Assembly (NCBI GenBank): GCA_012034865.1
Contig: JAAUOM010000024.1
Location: forward strand, 1-47,453
Direction of reading: 5' to 3'
DNA length: 47,453 nt
DNA from: Acaryochloris sp. CRU_2_0
Lineage (GTDB): Bacteria > Cyanobacteriota > Cyanobacteriia > Thermosynechococcales > Thermosynechococcaceae
The position numbers and the translations under genes were made by a program. Of this stretch, positions 1 to 8,535 are shown one piece after another. Position 1 is the stretch's first letter; each line of letters opens with the position of its first letter. The notes under the pieces were generated by a model. It was not told the origin of the DNA. It saw only the letters and a program-made list of their open reading frames with translations, and searched no databases.

Positions 1-5
1 ATTAA

Positions 6-110
6 ACGGGTCGTAAGGTTGCTGAAGATTTCAAATCCAACAGGAAGATTGTTTTTGATAACTTTCTGCGGCAATGGAATTACACGGTTAAACCAGAATT
101 ACAGGTTATT
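6..110 (+). pseudogene. Possible 3' remnant of a transposase-like gene at window edge
   Basis: A reading frame from the window edge encodes about 34 residues ending in RQWNYTVKPELQVI and a TAA stop. A W-N-Y-T stretch close to the C-terminus is reminiscent of ISAzo13-like transposases, from memory only. An in-frame TAA lies at positions 3-5, so this is at best a fragment of a broken gene. No start codon or terminal repeat is visible. The identity is weak. Confidence 0.2.
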
Positions 111-227
111 TAATTCAAATTCCTAAGGAAATCTTTTATTCGAGGTGCCCGTATCTCAATGGCTAGATGTAAAGCAGTTATGTGGATTATGATCACCCCA
201 TCTGTCTATTAATTGAGGATCTAAGGA

Positions 228-1226
228 ATGGTCAACGCCTATGCAGCCTTAGAAAAAGGCGAAGCACTTCAGCCTTTTGCCTATGATCCAGGGTCTCTAG
301 GAGGCCAAGAGGTTGATATTCAAGTTGAATATTGTGGGATTTGTCATAGCGATCTGAGCATGATCAATAATGACTGGGGGATGAGCCAATATCCCTTGGT
401 GCCGGGGCATGAAGTCGTGGGTAGGGTGGCGGCGCTTGGCTCTGCTGTTACCACGTTGCAAGTGGGCCAACGGGTAGGGTTAGGGTGGTATTCCCACTCC
501 TGTCTGCACTGTGAATGGTGCATGGGTGGGGATCATCATCTCTGTCTGTCGGCAGCAGGTACCATTGTCGGGCGACCCGGTGGATTTGCCGATCAGGTTC
601 GGGCGGATCAAAGTTGGGTGATTCCCATTCCCGATGCCATTGATTCCACGGTGGCAGGCCCTCTATTCTGTGCGGGGATTACGGTGTTTAATCCCATTGT
701 GCAGTGTGGGGTGCAGCCCACGGATCGGGTGGCCGTGATTGGGATTGGCGGTCTGGGGCATTTGGCGTTGCAATTCCTCAAGGCTTGGGGATGTGAGGTG
801 ACGGCCTTATCAACTCAGCCTGCTAAAGAAGCCGAAGCCCGCCAGTTAGGAGCCGATCATTTTGTCAATACACGGGATCCAGAAGCATTAAAGGCGATCG
901 CAAATTCCTTTGACTATATTATTTCCACGGTGAATGTCTCCTTGGAATGGGCCATCTACCTCAATGCTCTGCGGCCTAAAGGTCGGCTGCATCTGGTTGG
1001 GGTTGCTCCAGACTTGTCTTTGCCCGTATTTCCATTGCTCGCAGGCCAACGCTCCGTGTCTGGCAGTCCCCTGGGAAGTCCAGCAACCATCACTAAAATG
1101 CTAGACTTTGTCGCTCGCCATGATCTGGCTCCCCAGACCGAGATCTTTCCCTTGGCCCAAGTTAATGAGGCTCTAGCTAAATTGCGGAGTACTCATCCGC
1201 CTTATCGTTTAGTCCTTAAATGCTGA
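228..1226 (+). CDS. Zinc-dependent NADP alcohol dehydrogenase (YahK/cinnamyl-alcohol-dehydrogenase-like)
   Basis: Medium-chain dehydrogenase/reductase of 332 residues, expected to interconvert aldehydes and alcohols with NAD(P)H in the cytosol. The catalytic zinc ligands are visible: C39-H40 in the GICHSD motif, H61-E62 in GHE, and C148. The structural zinc site is C92, C95, C98 and C106. The Rossmann loop GIGGLG lies at about 172-177. The length is slightly short for the YahK/AdhC-type group, which is usually about 345-350 residues. The start ATG has GAGG nine bases upstream. It converges on der, with only 15 bases between the two stops. The physiological substrate cannot be read from sequence. 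Confidence 0.93.
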   Translation: MVNAYAALEKGEALQPFAYDPGSLGGQEVDIQVEYCGICHSDLSMINNDWGMSQYPLVPGHEVVGRVAALGSAVTTLQVGQRVGLGWYSHSCLHCEWCMGGDHHLCLSAAGTIVGRPGGFADQVRADQSWVIPIPDAIDSTVAGPLFCAGITVFNPIVQCGVQPTDRVAVIGIGGLGHLALQFLKAWGCEVTALSTQPAKEAEARQLGADHFVNTRDPEALKAIANSFDYIISTVNVSLEWAIYLNALRPKGRLHLVGVAPDLSLPVFPLLAGQRSVSGSPLGSPATITKMLDFVARHDLAPQTEIFPLAQVNEALAKLRSTHPPYRLVLKC

Positions 1227-1241
1227 AATCTATTTCTCAAC

Positions 1242-2603
1242 CTAAGCGCGAGTCGCTCGATTCGCAGGATTTCGTTCCACCTCCCGCAGCTTCTTACCGC
1301 GCCAGAGCAACCGAATGGGTGTGCCGGTAAAATCTAAGTTTTCGCGGAATTGTCGTTCAATATAGCGGCGATAATTGTCCTTGAAATGTTCGGGATTATT
1401 CACAAACAGGGCAATTGTGGGGGGCTGACTACTCACCTGCGTTCCATAATAAATTTTGCCTTGACGGCCTTGGCGGTTAGTGGGGGGAGTATGCCAACTG
1501 ACGGCTTCTTCTAGGACTTCATTAATGACCGAGGTGGTGACCCGTTGTTGAAATTGTTGGGCCGCAGTATCGACAAACCCTAATATTTTTTCCACCCGCT
1601 GTCCGGTCAGGGCACTGACAAAAATCAGTTCTGCCCAATCCATAAAGTTGAGACGGGCGCGGATTTGCTTGCTAAATTCGTTGATGGTGTAGGTGTCTTT
1701 GGTAATCGCATCCCATTTGTTGATGACGAGGATACAAGCGCGGCCTTCATCGATGATTCTCCCTGCCAACTTTTGATCCTGTTCCGTCACACCGTCTAGG
1801 GCATCGATCACAAACAAGACCACTTGCGATCGCCGGATCGCCTTAAAAGCTCGATTAATACCAAAAAACTCTGGTCCATAGGAGACATTCTTCTTGCGGC
1901 GAATCCCCGCCGTATCAATAAACCGATAGGTTTGCTCCCCTCGCTGCACCACCATATCGATGGTGTCACGGGTGGTCCCGGAAATCGGACTGACAATCGA
2001 ACGGGTTTCACCGACAAAGGCATTGAGCAAACTCGATTTACCCACATTGGGCCGACCCACTATGGCCACCTTAATCTCTGGCACATCTGGGGTGCTCATG
2101 CTATCGGGGAAATAGGCAACCGCCTGGTCGAGGAGATCTCCAGTGCCATTGCCGTGAATCCCAGACACAGGAAAGGGTTCACCCAAGGACAATTCCCAAA
2201 ATTGTGCTGCTTGGGTAACGCCTTGTTGAGGCGATTCGCATTTATTTACCGCTAACAGCACGGGGGTCTGTTGTTGCCGCAGCCAATCAGCAATTTCCTG
2301 ATCGGCAGGACTAGGTCCTGTTTGGCCATCCACCACCAGGATCACCACCGCTGCTTCTTCTAGGGCAATCATCACCTGCTGGCGGATATGGGGCAAGAAC
2401 TCCGTTTGATCCTCAAATACAAGCCCCCCTGTATCCACAATCGAAAAATCTCGACCGCTCCACAGGGCTGGTCGGTAGGTGCGATCGCGCGTCACCCCTG
2501 GGGAATCATGAACAATGGCATCCATTATTCCCGTCAATCGATTCACTAAGGTTGATTTACCCACATTGGGGCGACCAACAATGGCAACAATGGGCAAACC
2601 CAT
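1242..2603 (-). CDS. der: Ribosome-assembly GTPase Der (EngA)
   Basis: Double-GTPase of 453 residues required for assembly of the 50S ribosomal subunit. Two tandem G domains are visible. The first P-loop is GRPNVGKS at residues 10-17, with a DTGG switch. The second has [10 protein letters not shown] near residue 183, DTAG and NKWD. The first-domain NKxD motif reads NKCE, a mild variant. A KH-like C-terminal domain follows and ends in a basic tail, as is typical of the family. Length is normal for the family. It lies 50 bases downstream of the phycobilin lyase gene on the same strand, so co-transcription is possible, though the two functions are unrelated. Confidence 0.97.
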   Translation of the reverse strand: MGLPIVAIVGRPNVGKSTLVNRLTGIMDAIVHDSPGVTRDRTYRPALWSGRDFSIVDTGGLVFEDQTEFLPHIRQQVMIALEEAAVVILVVDGQTGPSPADQEIADWLRQQQTPVLLAVNKCESPQQGVTQAAQFWELSLGEPFPVSGIHGNGTGDLLDQAVAYFPDSMSTPDVPEIKVAIVGRPNVGKSSLLNAFVGETRSIVSPISGTTRDTIDMVVQRGEQTYRFIDTAGIRRKKNVSYGPEFFGINRAFKAIRRSQVVLFVIDALDGVTEQDQKLAGRIIDEGRACILVINKWDAITKDTYTINEFSKQIRARLNFMDWAELIFVSALTGQRVEKILGFVDTAAQQFQQRVTTSVINEVLEEAVSWHTPPTNRQGRQGKIYYGTQVSSQPPTIALFVNNPEHFKDNYRRYIERQFRENLDFTGTPIRLLWRGKKLREVERNPANRATRA

Positions 2604-2653
2604 ATTTTTTTTCCTATGGTTAATTGGGAGGTCAAGGGTAGGGAGAGGCAGAG

Positions 2654-3214
2654 CTAAGGTGTCAAGACCGAATTACCAAGCGCTTGCACCTCTGGTTGGG
2701 GTAGCCCCCCCAAGCGCACTTCAGAATACCAAGTCGCTTGGCACAGTGCCTGATCCTGTTTTAATAGACTGACGCGCAGGCGTAAATTGGGGCTGGCAAA
2801 CCACACCCGTTCCTCCACAGCTATTCGCTCATGGGTTTCCGTCACGATCAGTTTTTGCTCATGATTAATGTGAAAACTGAGTTGAACAATGGGTTCTTGG
2901 TTCACCTGCCGCAGTAACTGCCCCTGTTCCCCAGACGGCGTTGCCGCAAAGGGCACCATCAGCAGAGAGCCATCTGCTTGAAGAGGGGATGAAGGACTTT
3001 TTTTCTGCCAGGAAAGTTTGGATGCACAGAGGACTTGGGTTGGATCAATCTGAGCATCGCAGCAAAGACGTACAACCTCTGCATCATTCACCTCTAATAG
3101 CTCAACATCGAGTTGGGCTATCTGTGACTGAGCGGTAAATTGCCCAAGTTGGTGACAAGTTTGTTGGGTTAACCAGCGACCACGACTGAGCTGAAGAAAA
3201 GCCTGAATATCCAT
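2654..3214 (-). CDS. cpcS: Phycobiliprotein chromophore lyase, CpcS/CpeS family
   Basis: About 186 residues. The family attaches phycocyanobilin or related bilins to cysteine-84-type sites of phycobiliprotein subunits. Family marks are visible: the start [14 protein letters not shown] followed by TQQTCH, a central ELL-(4)-DAEVVRLC block and a late S-EVRLGG motif, all in the order of CpcS calycin-fold lyases. The frame opens further upstream with TTG, but the ATG giving MDIQ matches the usual family N-terminus. No strong Shine-Dalgarno sequence is visible. I cannot tell CpcS from CpcU or CpeS from this alone. No phycobiliprotein structural gene lies in the window. Confidence 0.85.
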   Translation of the reverse strand: MDIQAFLQLSRGRWLTQQTCHQLGQFTAQSQIAQLDVELLEVNDAEVVRLCCDAQIDPTQVLCASKLSWQKKSPSSPLQADGSLLMVPFAATPSGEQGQLLRQVNQEPIVQLSFHINHEQKLIVTETHERIAVEERVWFASPNLRLRVSLLKQDQALCQATWYSEVRLGGLPQPEVQALGNSVLTP

Positions 3215-3656
3215 GAACTCGAACAAGGGGCAATTCTTCTAATTTTAGACCATTGCTTCCACCCTTCGTCTACTGATGGAATCGGCTGCCGCAACACTCA
3301 TTGAACTTGCTAAAGCGACGTTGCCTAAAGATTTGTATACTCTCTGGGTCATGGCTCCCCTTAGAGCAATGCGATCGCTACCCATCCAGTTCTTGAGACT
3401 GAATATTTGTAAAACTAGATCCTTTGAGATTTTAATTGAGATTCTTTTTTGATAAAGTAATGCGATATGGCCTGAGTGATGTCTGATGGATTGACGACCA
3501 AGCTTGGCTATCGGTGGTATTTTGGCGATCGCAGTTTCCTGACCTAAAGCGCCAAACCGATTTAACAAGGATTTTCCCAATCTCTTGCAAAAGAAATTGA
3601 GGGATGCCTTGAGGGGGAAACCTTAACTATTTTTGGGTGTGTGGAGCAAGTTCTTA
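3215..3656. other. Intergenic region between divergent cpcS-like and TonB-receptor genes
   Basis: This 442-base spacer separates divergent genes. It includes a HIP1 octamer at 3371-3378 and a short AT-rich part at 3420-3470 with two TTGAGATT/ATTGAGATT copies about 13 bases apart. These could be part of an iron-responsive operator, but no canonical Fur 19-mer is visible. A minus-strand open frame (3580-3245) fills much of the spacer. It has no recognisable domain, and I do not call it. Confidence 0.4.
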
Positions 3657-6392
3657 ATGAATTATTTTGTCAAATTTTTAATCTTAACTTTAGGCAGTAG
3701 CCTGCCCATCGTAGCGGTGCATCCTGTTCAGGCTCAAGAGATTTCTGCTCCAGCAACAGAACCTTTGCGAGAGGGAACAGTCACTCTTTCATCAGCAACT
3801 CCAAAGCCAACTGCAACGATTTTAGAGGTAACTGAACTTGTGCCCCAATCTTCTTCAGAAATCATCGCAGTCCCACCCAAAACAACAGAACTCATTCCAG
3901 CATCCTCTAACTTACTGAGTCCTGTTGATAAAAACTCAACGACCAAAATCCCTGAACTGAGCGCTTTACCCCCAGCCTCTAACCGGGCTATTGATCTGAT
4001 GGCTCAAGACACCCCCAAGACTGATCAGGTCGTCAAAGTGACTGGGGTGAGTATTGAATCCACCACTACAGGGATTGAGATTAAGCTAGCAGCCCCATCA
4101 GCAGATCGCTTGCAATCTTCAACCCAGGTTGAGGGGAATACCCTGATTACTGTGATTAACAATGCCGTCTTGGCCTTGCCAGGAGGTCAACCCTTTCGTC
4201 AACAGAATCCAGCCGCTGGGATTAGCGAAGTCACCGTTACCCAAGTCCAACCCACCCAAATTCAAGTCAGAGTAATGGGAGTAGAAACCATTCCTGTGGT
4301 GAATGTCACTTCGGGGACTGAAGGCTTGATGTTAGCCGTCACGTCTGGGTTGGCAGAAGAAGAAGAAACTGAAATTACAGTAACAGGAGAAAAGGAACAG
4401 GACGGCTATCGGGTACCGAATGCGACCACGGCGACCAAAACCGATACACCCTTGCGGGATATTCCGCAGTCGATTCAGGTGATTCCGCGCCAAGTGATTG
4501 AAGATCAAGGCAGTACCCGTATATCCGATATCACTCGCAATGTGAGTGGGGTCAACACCACCACGGGGCCTTCAGGAGTGGGTGAATTTTTTACCATCCG
4601 GGGATTTAGTGGCAATGAATTTGGAGCGAGCAATGAATTTAGAAATGGGTTTCGCTCCTTGGGGTTGGGGAGCTTTAATACCAGCAATATTGAGCGAGTC
4701 GAGGTACTCAAAGGCCCCGCTTCGGTTCTTTACGGCCAGATTGAACCGGGTGGATTGATTAATTTTGTTAGCAAGCAACCCCTCGATCGCTCCTATCTTT
4801 CGGGAGAAGTAGAAATCGGCAGCTTTAATTTTTATAAACCGTCCCTGGATATTTCTGGCCCCCTCACCAAGGATAAGCGGTTGCTTTCTCGGTTAAATTT
4901 CAGCTACGAAAATTCAGGTAGTTTCGTTGATTTTGTGGATCGGCAGATCCTTCAGGTTGCCCCCAGCCTAACCTACAACATCAGCGATGATACCAAACTC
5001 ACCCTTGCTTATGAGTATCTGAAGGAGGAGGGCACTAATAATCCCGGTCTGCCTCGTGATCCCATTGCCTTTGACCTGCCCAGAAGTCTGTTTCTGGGGG
5101 AACCGGGCGATACTGTAGATAGTGAATCCCAAGCCCTCACCCTAGGTTTGGAGCATCGCTTTAGTGATAATTGGCAATTACGCAGTCGCTTTGCTTGGCA
5201 AGCTGAAAGTTTCAAGCGCAATGCATTCCGCATTGGCCGGGATCTGGAGCCAGATGGTCGCACCCTAGGACGATTTTTGCAAGTGGATATCGAAGATAGG
5301 GCAGAGACCTATTCTATTCAAACGGATGTGATTGGCAAGTTTAAGACCGGGTCGATTGACCATCAACTGTTGTTTGGAATTGAATGGGTGAATTTTAGCG
5401 ATCGCGACGCCACCGGATTTGCCCCCGTGGATGGGATTGATATCTTTGCCCCCGTGTATGGTGCAACCCGACCAACGCTGTTTGATGATGGAGCAGATCG
5501 CTTAACCGCCCAGAGCGATGCGATTGGGCTGTACCTGCAAGATCAAGTCACCCTGTTACCCAATCTTAAGCTGCTTGTGGGGGGCCGATATGAGTTTATT
5601 GATGAAACCTCCCGCATTCAAGCGCTGGATGTTGATGGTGTCACTGAAATTGACGAACCTTCTGAAGATTCCTTCTCCAATCAAGCCTTTTCCCCGCGAG
5701 TGGGGATTGTCTATCAGCCCATTGAGCCGATTTCCCTGTATGCCAGCTACAGTAGTTCCTTTGTGCCCAACAATACCCTCACCAGCACTGGTGAACTGAT
5801 TGAACCGACGCGGGCCACTCAATTTGAAGTCGGGGTCAAGACTGAGAGCCTGGATGGCAAACTGGCCGCTATTCTTTCCGCCTATCAAATCACCAAAACC
5901 AATGTCCTCAGGACTGATCCAGACAATCCCGATTTCTCAATTCCGATTGGTAAAGTCAGAAGCCGGGGGATTGAATTGGATCTGACGGCAGAGCCTACGC
6001 CAGGTTGGAATATCATTGCCTCTGCTTTTCTCAATGACAGTGTTGTCAGGGTGGGCGACGAGTTTAGCCCTGTGGGAGACACCTTAATTGATGCACCGGG
6101 ATCTGGCGCTAGCCTGTGGACAACCTATAAAATTCAAACCGGCGATCTCAAAGGCTTAGGATTTGGTGCTGGTCTTTTCTACCTGGGAGAGGTGGAAGCG
6201 GAGCTGCCCAATTCCTTTGTGTTGCCCTCTTATGTCCGGGCAGACGCCAGCATTTTTTATGAACAGGAGAACTGGAAGGTTGCGCTTAACTTTAAAAACT
6301 TGTTCAATACCGACTCCTTCACTAACCAGGGTGCTGCTATTTATCCCGGCGATCCCTTCACCGTTTTGGGTTCAGTTTCAGTTAACTTTTAA
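3657..6392 (+). CDS. TonB-dependent siderophore receptor with N-terminal AMIN domain
   Basis: Outer-membrane ferric-siderophore transporter of about 911 residues. In order: a signal peptide ending near VHPVQA (about 1-25); a Pro/Ser/Thr-rich linker; an AMIN domain (about 123-230), which is common in cyanobacterial receptors of this class; a plug domain (about 255-370) with the TDTPLRDIPQSIQVIP and RGF blocks; and a 22-strand-type beta barrel ending in a terminal Phe (SVSVNF). A TTG 24 bases upstream would also open the frame, but the ATG at 3657 has GGAG ten bases before it and puts the hydrophobic signal sequence at the N-terminus. The siderophore is unknown. The next gene, 50 bases on, probably belongs to the same transcript. 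Iron control is expected for the family but not shown here. Confidence 0.95.
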   Translation: MNYFVKFLILTLGSSLPIVAVHPVQAQEISAPATEPLREGTVTLSSATPKPTATILEVTELVPQSSSEIIAVPPKTTELIPASSNLLSPVDKNSTTKIPELSALPPASNRAIDLMAQDTPKTDQVVKVTGVSIESTTTGIEIKLAAPSADRLQSSTQVEGNTLITVINNAVLALPGGQPFRQQNPAAGISEVTVTQVQPTQIQVRVMGVETIPVVNVTSGTEGLMLAVTSGLAEEEETEITVTGEKEQDGYRVPNATTATKTDTPLRDIPQSIQVIPRQVIEDQGSTRISDITRNVSGVNTTTGPSGVGEFFTIRGFSGNEFGASNEFRNGFRSLGLGSFNTSNIERVEVLKGPASVLYGQIEPGGLINFVSKQPLDRSYLSGEVEIGSFNFYKPSLDISGPLTKDKRLLSRLNFSYENSGSFVDFVDRQILQVAPSLTYNISDDTKLTLAYEYLKEEGTNNPGLPRDPIAFDLPRSLFLGEPGDTVDSESQALTLGLEHRFSDNWQLRSRFAWQAESFKRNAFRIGRDLEPDGRTLGRFLQVDIEDRAETYSIQTDVIGKFKTGSIDHQLLFGIEWVNFSDRDATGFAPVDGIDIFAPVYGATRPTLFDDGADRLTAQSDAIGLYLQDQVTLLPNLKLLVGGRYEFIDETSRIQALDVDGVTEIDEPSEDSFSNQAFSPRVGIVYQPIEPISLYASYSSSFVPNNTLTSTGELIEPTRATQFEVGVKTESLDGKLAAILSAYQITKTNVLRTDPDNPDFSIPIGKVRSRGIELDLTAEPTPGWNIIASAFLNDSVVRVGDEFSPVGDTLIDAPGSGASLWTTYKIQTGDLKGLGFGAGLFYLGEVEAELPNSFVLPSYVRADASIFYEQENWKVALNFKNLFNTDSFTNQGAAIYPGDPFTVLGSVSVNF

Positions 6393-6442
6393 AGCTACCT
6401 ATAGCTGCCAAGCCAGAGCTATCGTGATCCAAATGTTATCGG

Positions 6443-7621
6443 ATGAGCTGCATGAGCGTTGTTGCCTTCACCCCCAGCCAGAAATTCAAGTTCAAGCTGC
6501 GCCGTTGGATTCAGCGCCTGCACTTGGTCACTACACTGATCCTGGGTCTCTTTATTGCCTTCGAGATTGCCACAGGTACGGTGCTGTTGTTTTGGGATCA
6601 GCTTGAAGCCGCGTTTTACCCCCAACTGTTGCAGGCGACGCCCAGTGCCACCGTCAATTACCAAGGGATTTATACGCACCTGCGGGCGGCTTATCCGGCT
6701 TGGGAAACTATCGAGATGGGGAATCTGGGGGAGCAAACCGCCATCAAGGTTTCTCTTGCCGATTATGACGAGATGGAACCGGAACGAACGCTGTACTTTG
6801 ATCCTGGGACAGGGCAAATCAATGGCGAACTCGCTAACCCCCAAAATATTCTCTACTTTGTCTGGCGACTGCACAAAAATCTGTGGTTAGAGACCCATAT
6901 TGGTGCACCCCTGCTGGCTTTGCTAGCGGGTATTCCGTTGATTGTGATGCTGCTTACAGGTTTATATCTTTGGTTCCCTCGGTTCAATACCTGGTCTGCG
7001 GTCTTTAGACTCCGACGGCAGAATGCATTCCTCTGGAATTACAGTCTGCATCGGCTGATGGGGATTGCGATCGCTCTCCCTCTCCTGATCATCGTGACGC
7101 CCATGCTCTGCGGGTACAATCTGGGGGATGCGATCAGTCCGGTTTATCGCAGGCTGGGATTACAAGTCGTTCCAGAACCGGAGATGGTGTCTACTCCACA
7201 GGGTAATGCGCCGCTGCCGTTAGACCGTTTGATTCAAGCTGCTCAAAACCAGTATCCAGACGGTCGAGTTACCAGACTTTACATTGATGACAGCACCAAT
7301 CCGACCGGTGTAGTCAGCGTCACCGTTGAACTCCCCGATCACCCTGCCCGTGGAGCCCAATATGCTGATGTCATTGGCCTCCAGCTTTTCTTCGAGCAAT
7401 ACACCGGGCAAATCCTGGCCACCTATGACCCCCGTGATTGGCCTCTGCTAACCCGATTGCTTACAGGAGACTGGATGTTTGGGTTGCACTATGGCACTTG
7501 GGGTGGCGTTATCACTCGTACTCTGGAAGCCTGTGTGGGTATACTCGCTCTCTGCCTTGCCTGGACTGGCATCAGGCAATGGTCGATTAAACGTCAGCTT
7601 CGCCTCCAGCAGAAACGGTGA
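6443..7621 (+). CDS. PepSY-associated transmembrane protein, probable inner-membrane reductase partner
   Basis: An inner-membrane protein of 392 residues with the PepSY-associated TM arrangement. The first helix follows the basic stretch KFKFKLRRWIQRLHLVTTL. Further helices surround LLALLAGIPLIVMLLTGLYLWF and IAIALPLLIIVTPMLCGY, and a last helix lies before the basic C-terminus. A periplasmic PepSY-like segment sits between helices one and two. Conserved histidines (RLHLV, RLHKNLWLETHIG, SLHRLMG, LHYG) would suit haem binding. Members next to TonB receptors are thought to reduce ferric siderophores, which is my inference here. It begins 50 bases after the receptor stop and is followed 19 bases later by the TolC-like gene. 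Confidence 0.85.
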   Translation: MSCMSVVAFTPSQKFKFKLRRWIQRLHLVTTLILGLFIAFEIATGTVLLFWDQLEAAFYPQLLQATPSATVNYQGIYTHLRAAYPAWETIEMGNLGEQTAIKVSLADYDEMEPERTLYFDPGTGQINGELANPQNILYFVWRLHKNLWLETHIGAPLLALLAGIPLIVMLLTGLYLWFPRFNTWSAVFRLRRQNAFLWNYSLHRLMGIAIALPLLIIVTPMLCGYNLGDAISPVYRRLGLQVVPEPEMVSTPQGNAPLPLDRLIQAAQNQYPDGRVTRLYIDDSTNPTGVVSVTVELPDHPARGAQYADVIGLQLFFEQYTGQILATYDPRDWPLLTRLLTGDWMFGLHYGTWGGVITRTLEACVGILALCLAWTGIRQWSIKRQLRLQQKR

Positions 7622-7640
7622 CGCTAAACAGGTAGATTTT

Positions 7641-8339
7641 ATGAAAGGGCGGTACTCTCTTCCAGGTGCAATCATCTTCTTCACGCTTACCATTCTGCCC
7701 ATAAACTTCTTTCACTTATCGAGAAGCTGTGCTCAAGTTTCACCGCCAGAACCACTGCAAACCAAAATCACCTCGCAAGATTGGCAACGCCTTGAGCGAT
7801 TGGTTCAAATTGCCCAACACCATTCAGCCACCATCAAAGCAGCTTCGACGGCTTTAGGGGTCAGTGCCTTTGAAGAAACCGTCAGTCTTGAACTCTCCCA
7901 AACTTACTCCTCAGGCTCTTTCATTGAAGACCAAGAGCAGTTTCCAGAAGAAGAGAACAGTCTTGAGATAGCCCTCACCCTCAACCCCCTCAAGATCATC
8001 AGTGCTATCCAACAACGCCCTGCTTTAAAGGCACAATTACAGGAGGCTAAACAACAAAAACGAGTGGAGGTGATCAAAGCTTATGTAGCCTACCTGCAAG
8101 CCCGTCAAACCACCCAAATTACTGCTTATCAGATGCAGGCATTCACTAACCGTCATCCTCTTGCGGCTCGATTACCCAGCACTGCTGTAACCCAAACCCT
8201 CAGCAACCCAGCCTATGTTAGCGCTGCTCAGGAGATGCTGAGTGCCAATGCTCAAGAACAAGTCGCACTAGCAGAGTTGGCCGCTAGTGTAGGGTTGTCT
8301 GAATCGGAAACGCTGAGGGTATTGAGGACAGAATGGTAA
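7641..8339 (+). CDS. Secreted short TolC-like coiled-coil protein
   Basis: About 232 residues. The open frame extends back inside the preceding gene, but the ATG at 7641 gives a clean signal peptide (MKGRYSLPGAIIFFTLTILP to about LSRSCAQ) and sits 19 bases after the PepSY gene stop. The mature part has long helical, Gln/Ala-rich segments (LQEAKQQKRVEVIKAYVAYLQARQ) and a central SLELSQTY strand-like motif, resembling half of a TolC-type outer-membrane efflux repeat. It is about half the length of a true TolC protomer, so it may be an OM accessory factor rather than a channel. Its position suggests a role with the iron-uptake pair. The function is not established. Confidence 0.7.
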   Translation: MKGRYSLPGAIIFFTLTILPINFFHLSRSCAQVSPPEPLQTKITSQDWQRLERLVQIAQHHSATIKAASTALGVSAFEETVSLELSQTYSSGSFIEDQEQFPEEENSLEIALTLNPLKIISAIQQRPALKAQLQEAKQQKRVEVIKAYVAYLQARQTTQITAYQMQAFTNRHPLAARLPSTAVTQTLSNPAYVSAAQEMLSANAQEQVALAELAASVGLSESETLRVLRTEW

Positions 8340-8397
8340 CAACTATACTGATAGGTGAGTATCATTGTACTAGTTTATCACTTGGTGAGATGACTCT

Positions 8398-8444
8398 CAA
8401 AAGTTGAACAGCAATTGACCTTTGGAGTAACACTTCAACTTTTG
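8398..8444 (+). terminator. Inverted repeat between TolC-like and fdhF/ydeP-like genes
   Basis: An exact 11-base inverted repeat (CAAAAGTTGAA at 8398-8408 and TTCAACTTTTG at 8434-8444) with a 25-base loop. It lies 59 bases after the TolC-like stop and 92 bases before the oxidoreductase start. No T-run follows, so it could be either a weak terminator of the upstream cassette or an operator of the downstream gene. Confidence 0.4.
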
Positions 8445-8535
8445 GGGTTGAGTTGAGGCAAATTGAGTCTAAACTCTAGTCCTAACTCGATACAATAGAC
8501 GACATAAACAGTCCCGATAAATTCCAAGCAGCATC

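Noticed and set aside
3245..3580. Minus-strand 111-residue frame between the cpcS-like and TonB-receptor genes, with an inner 35-residue frame (3245-3352) that has an AAGGGGA-like ribosome-binding site
   Set aside because: No domain, signal or membrane segment is visible, and the longer frame runs through likely promoter sequence. The short frame might be real but cannot be supported.
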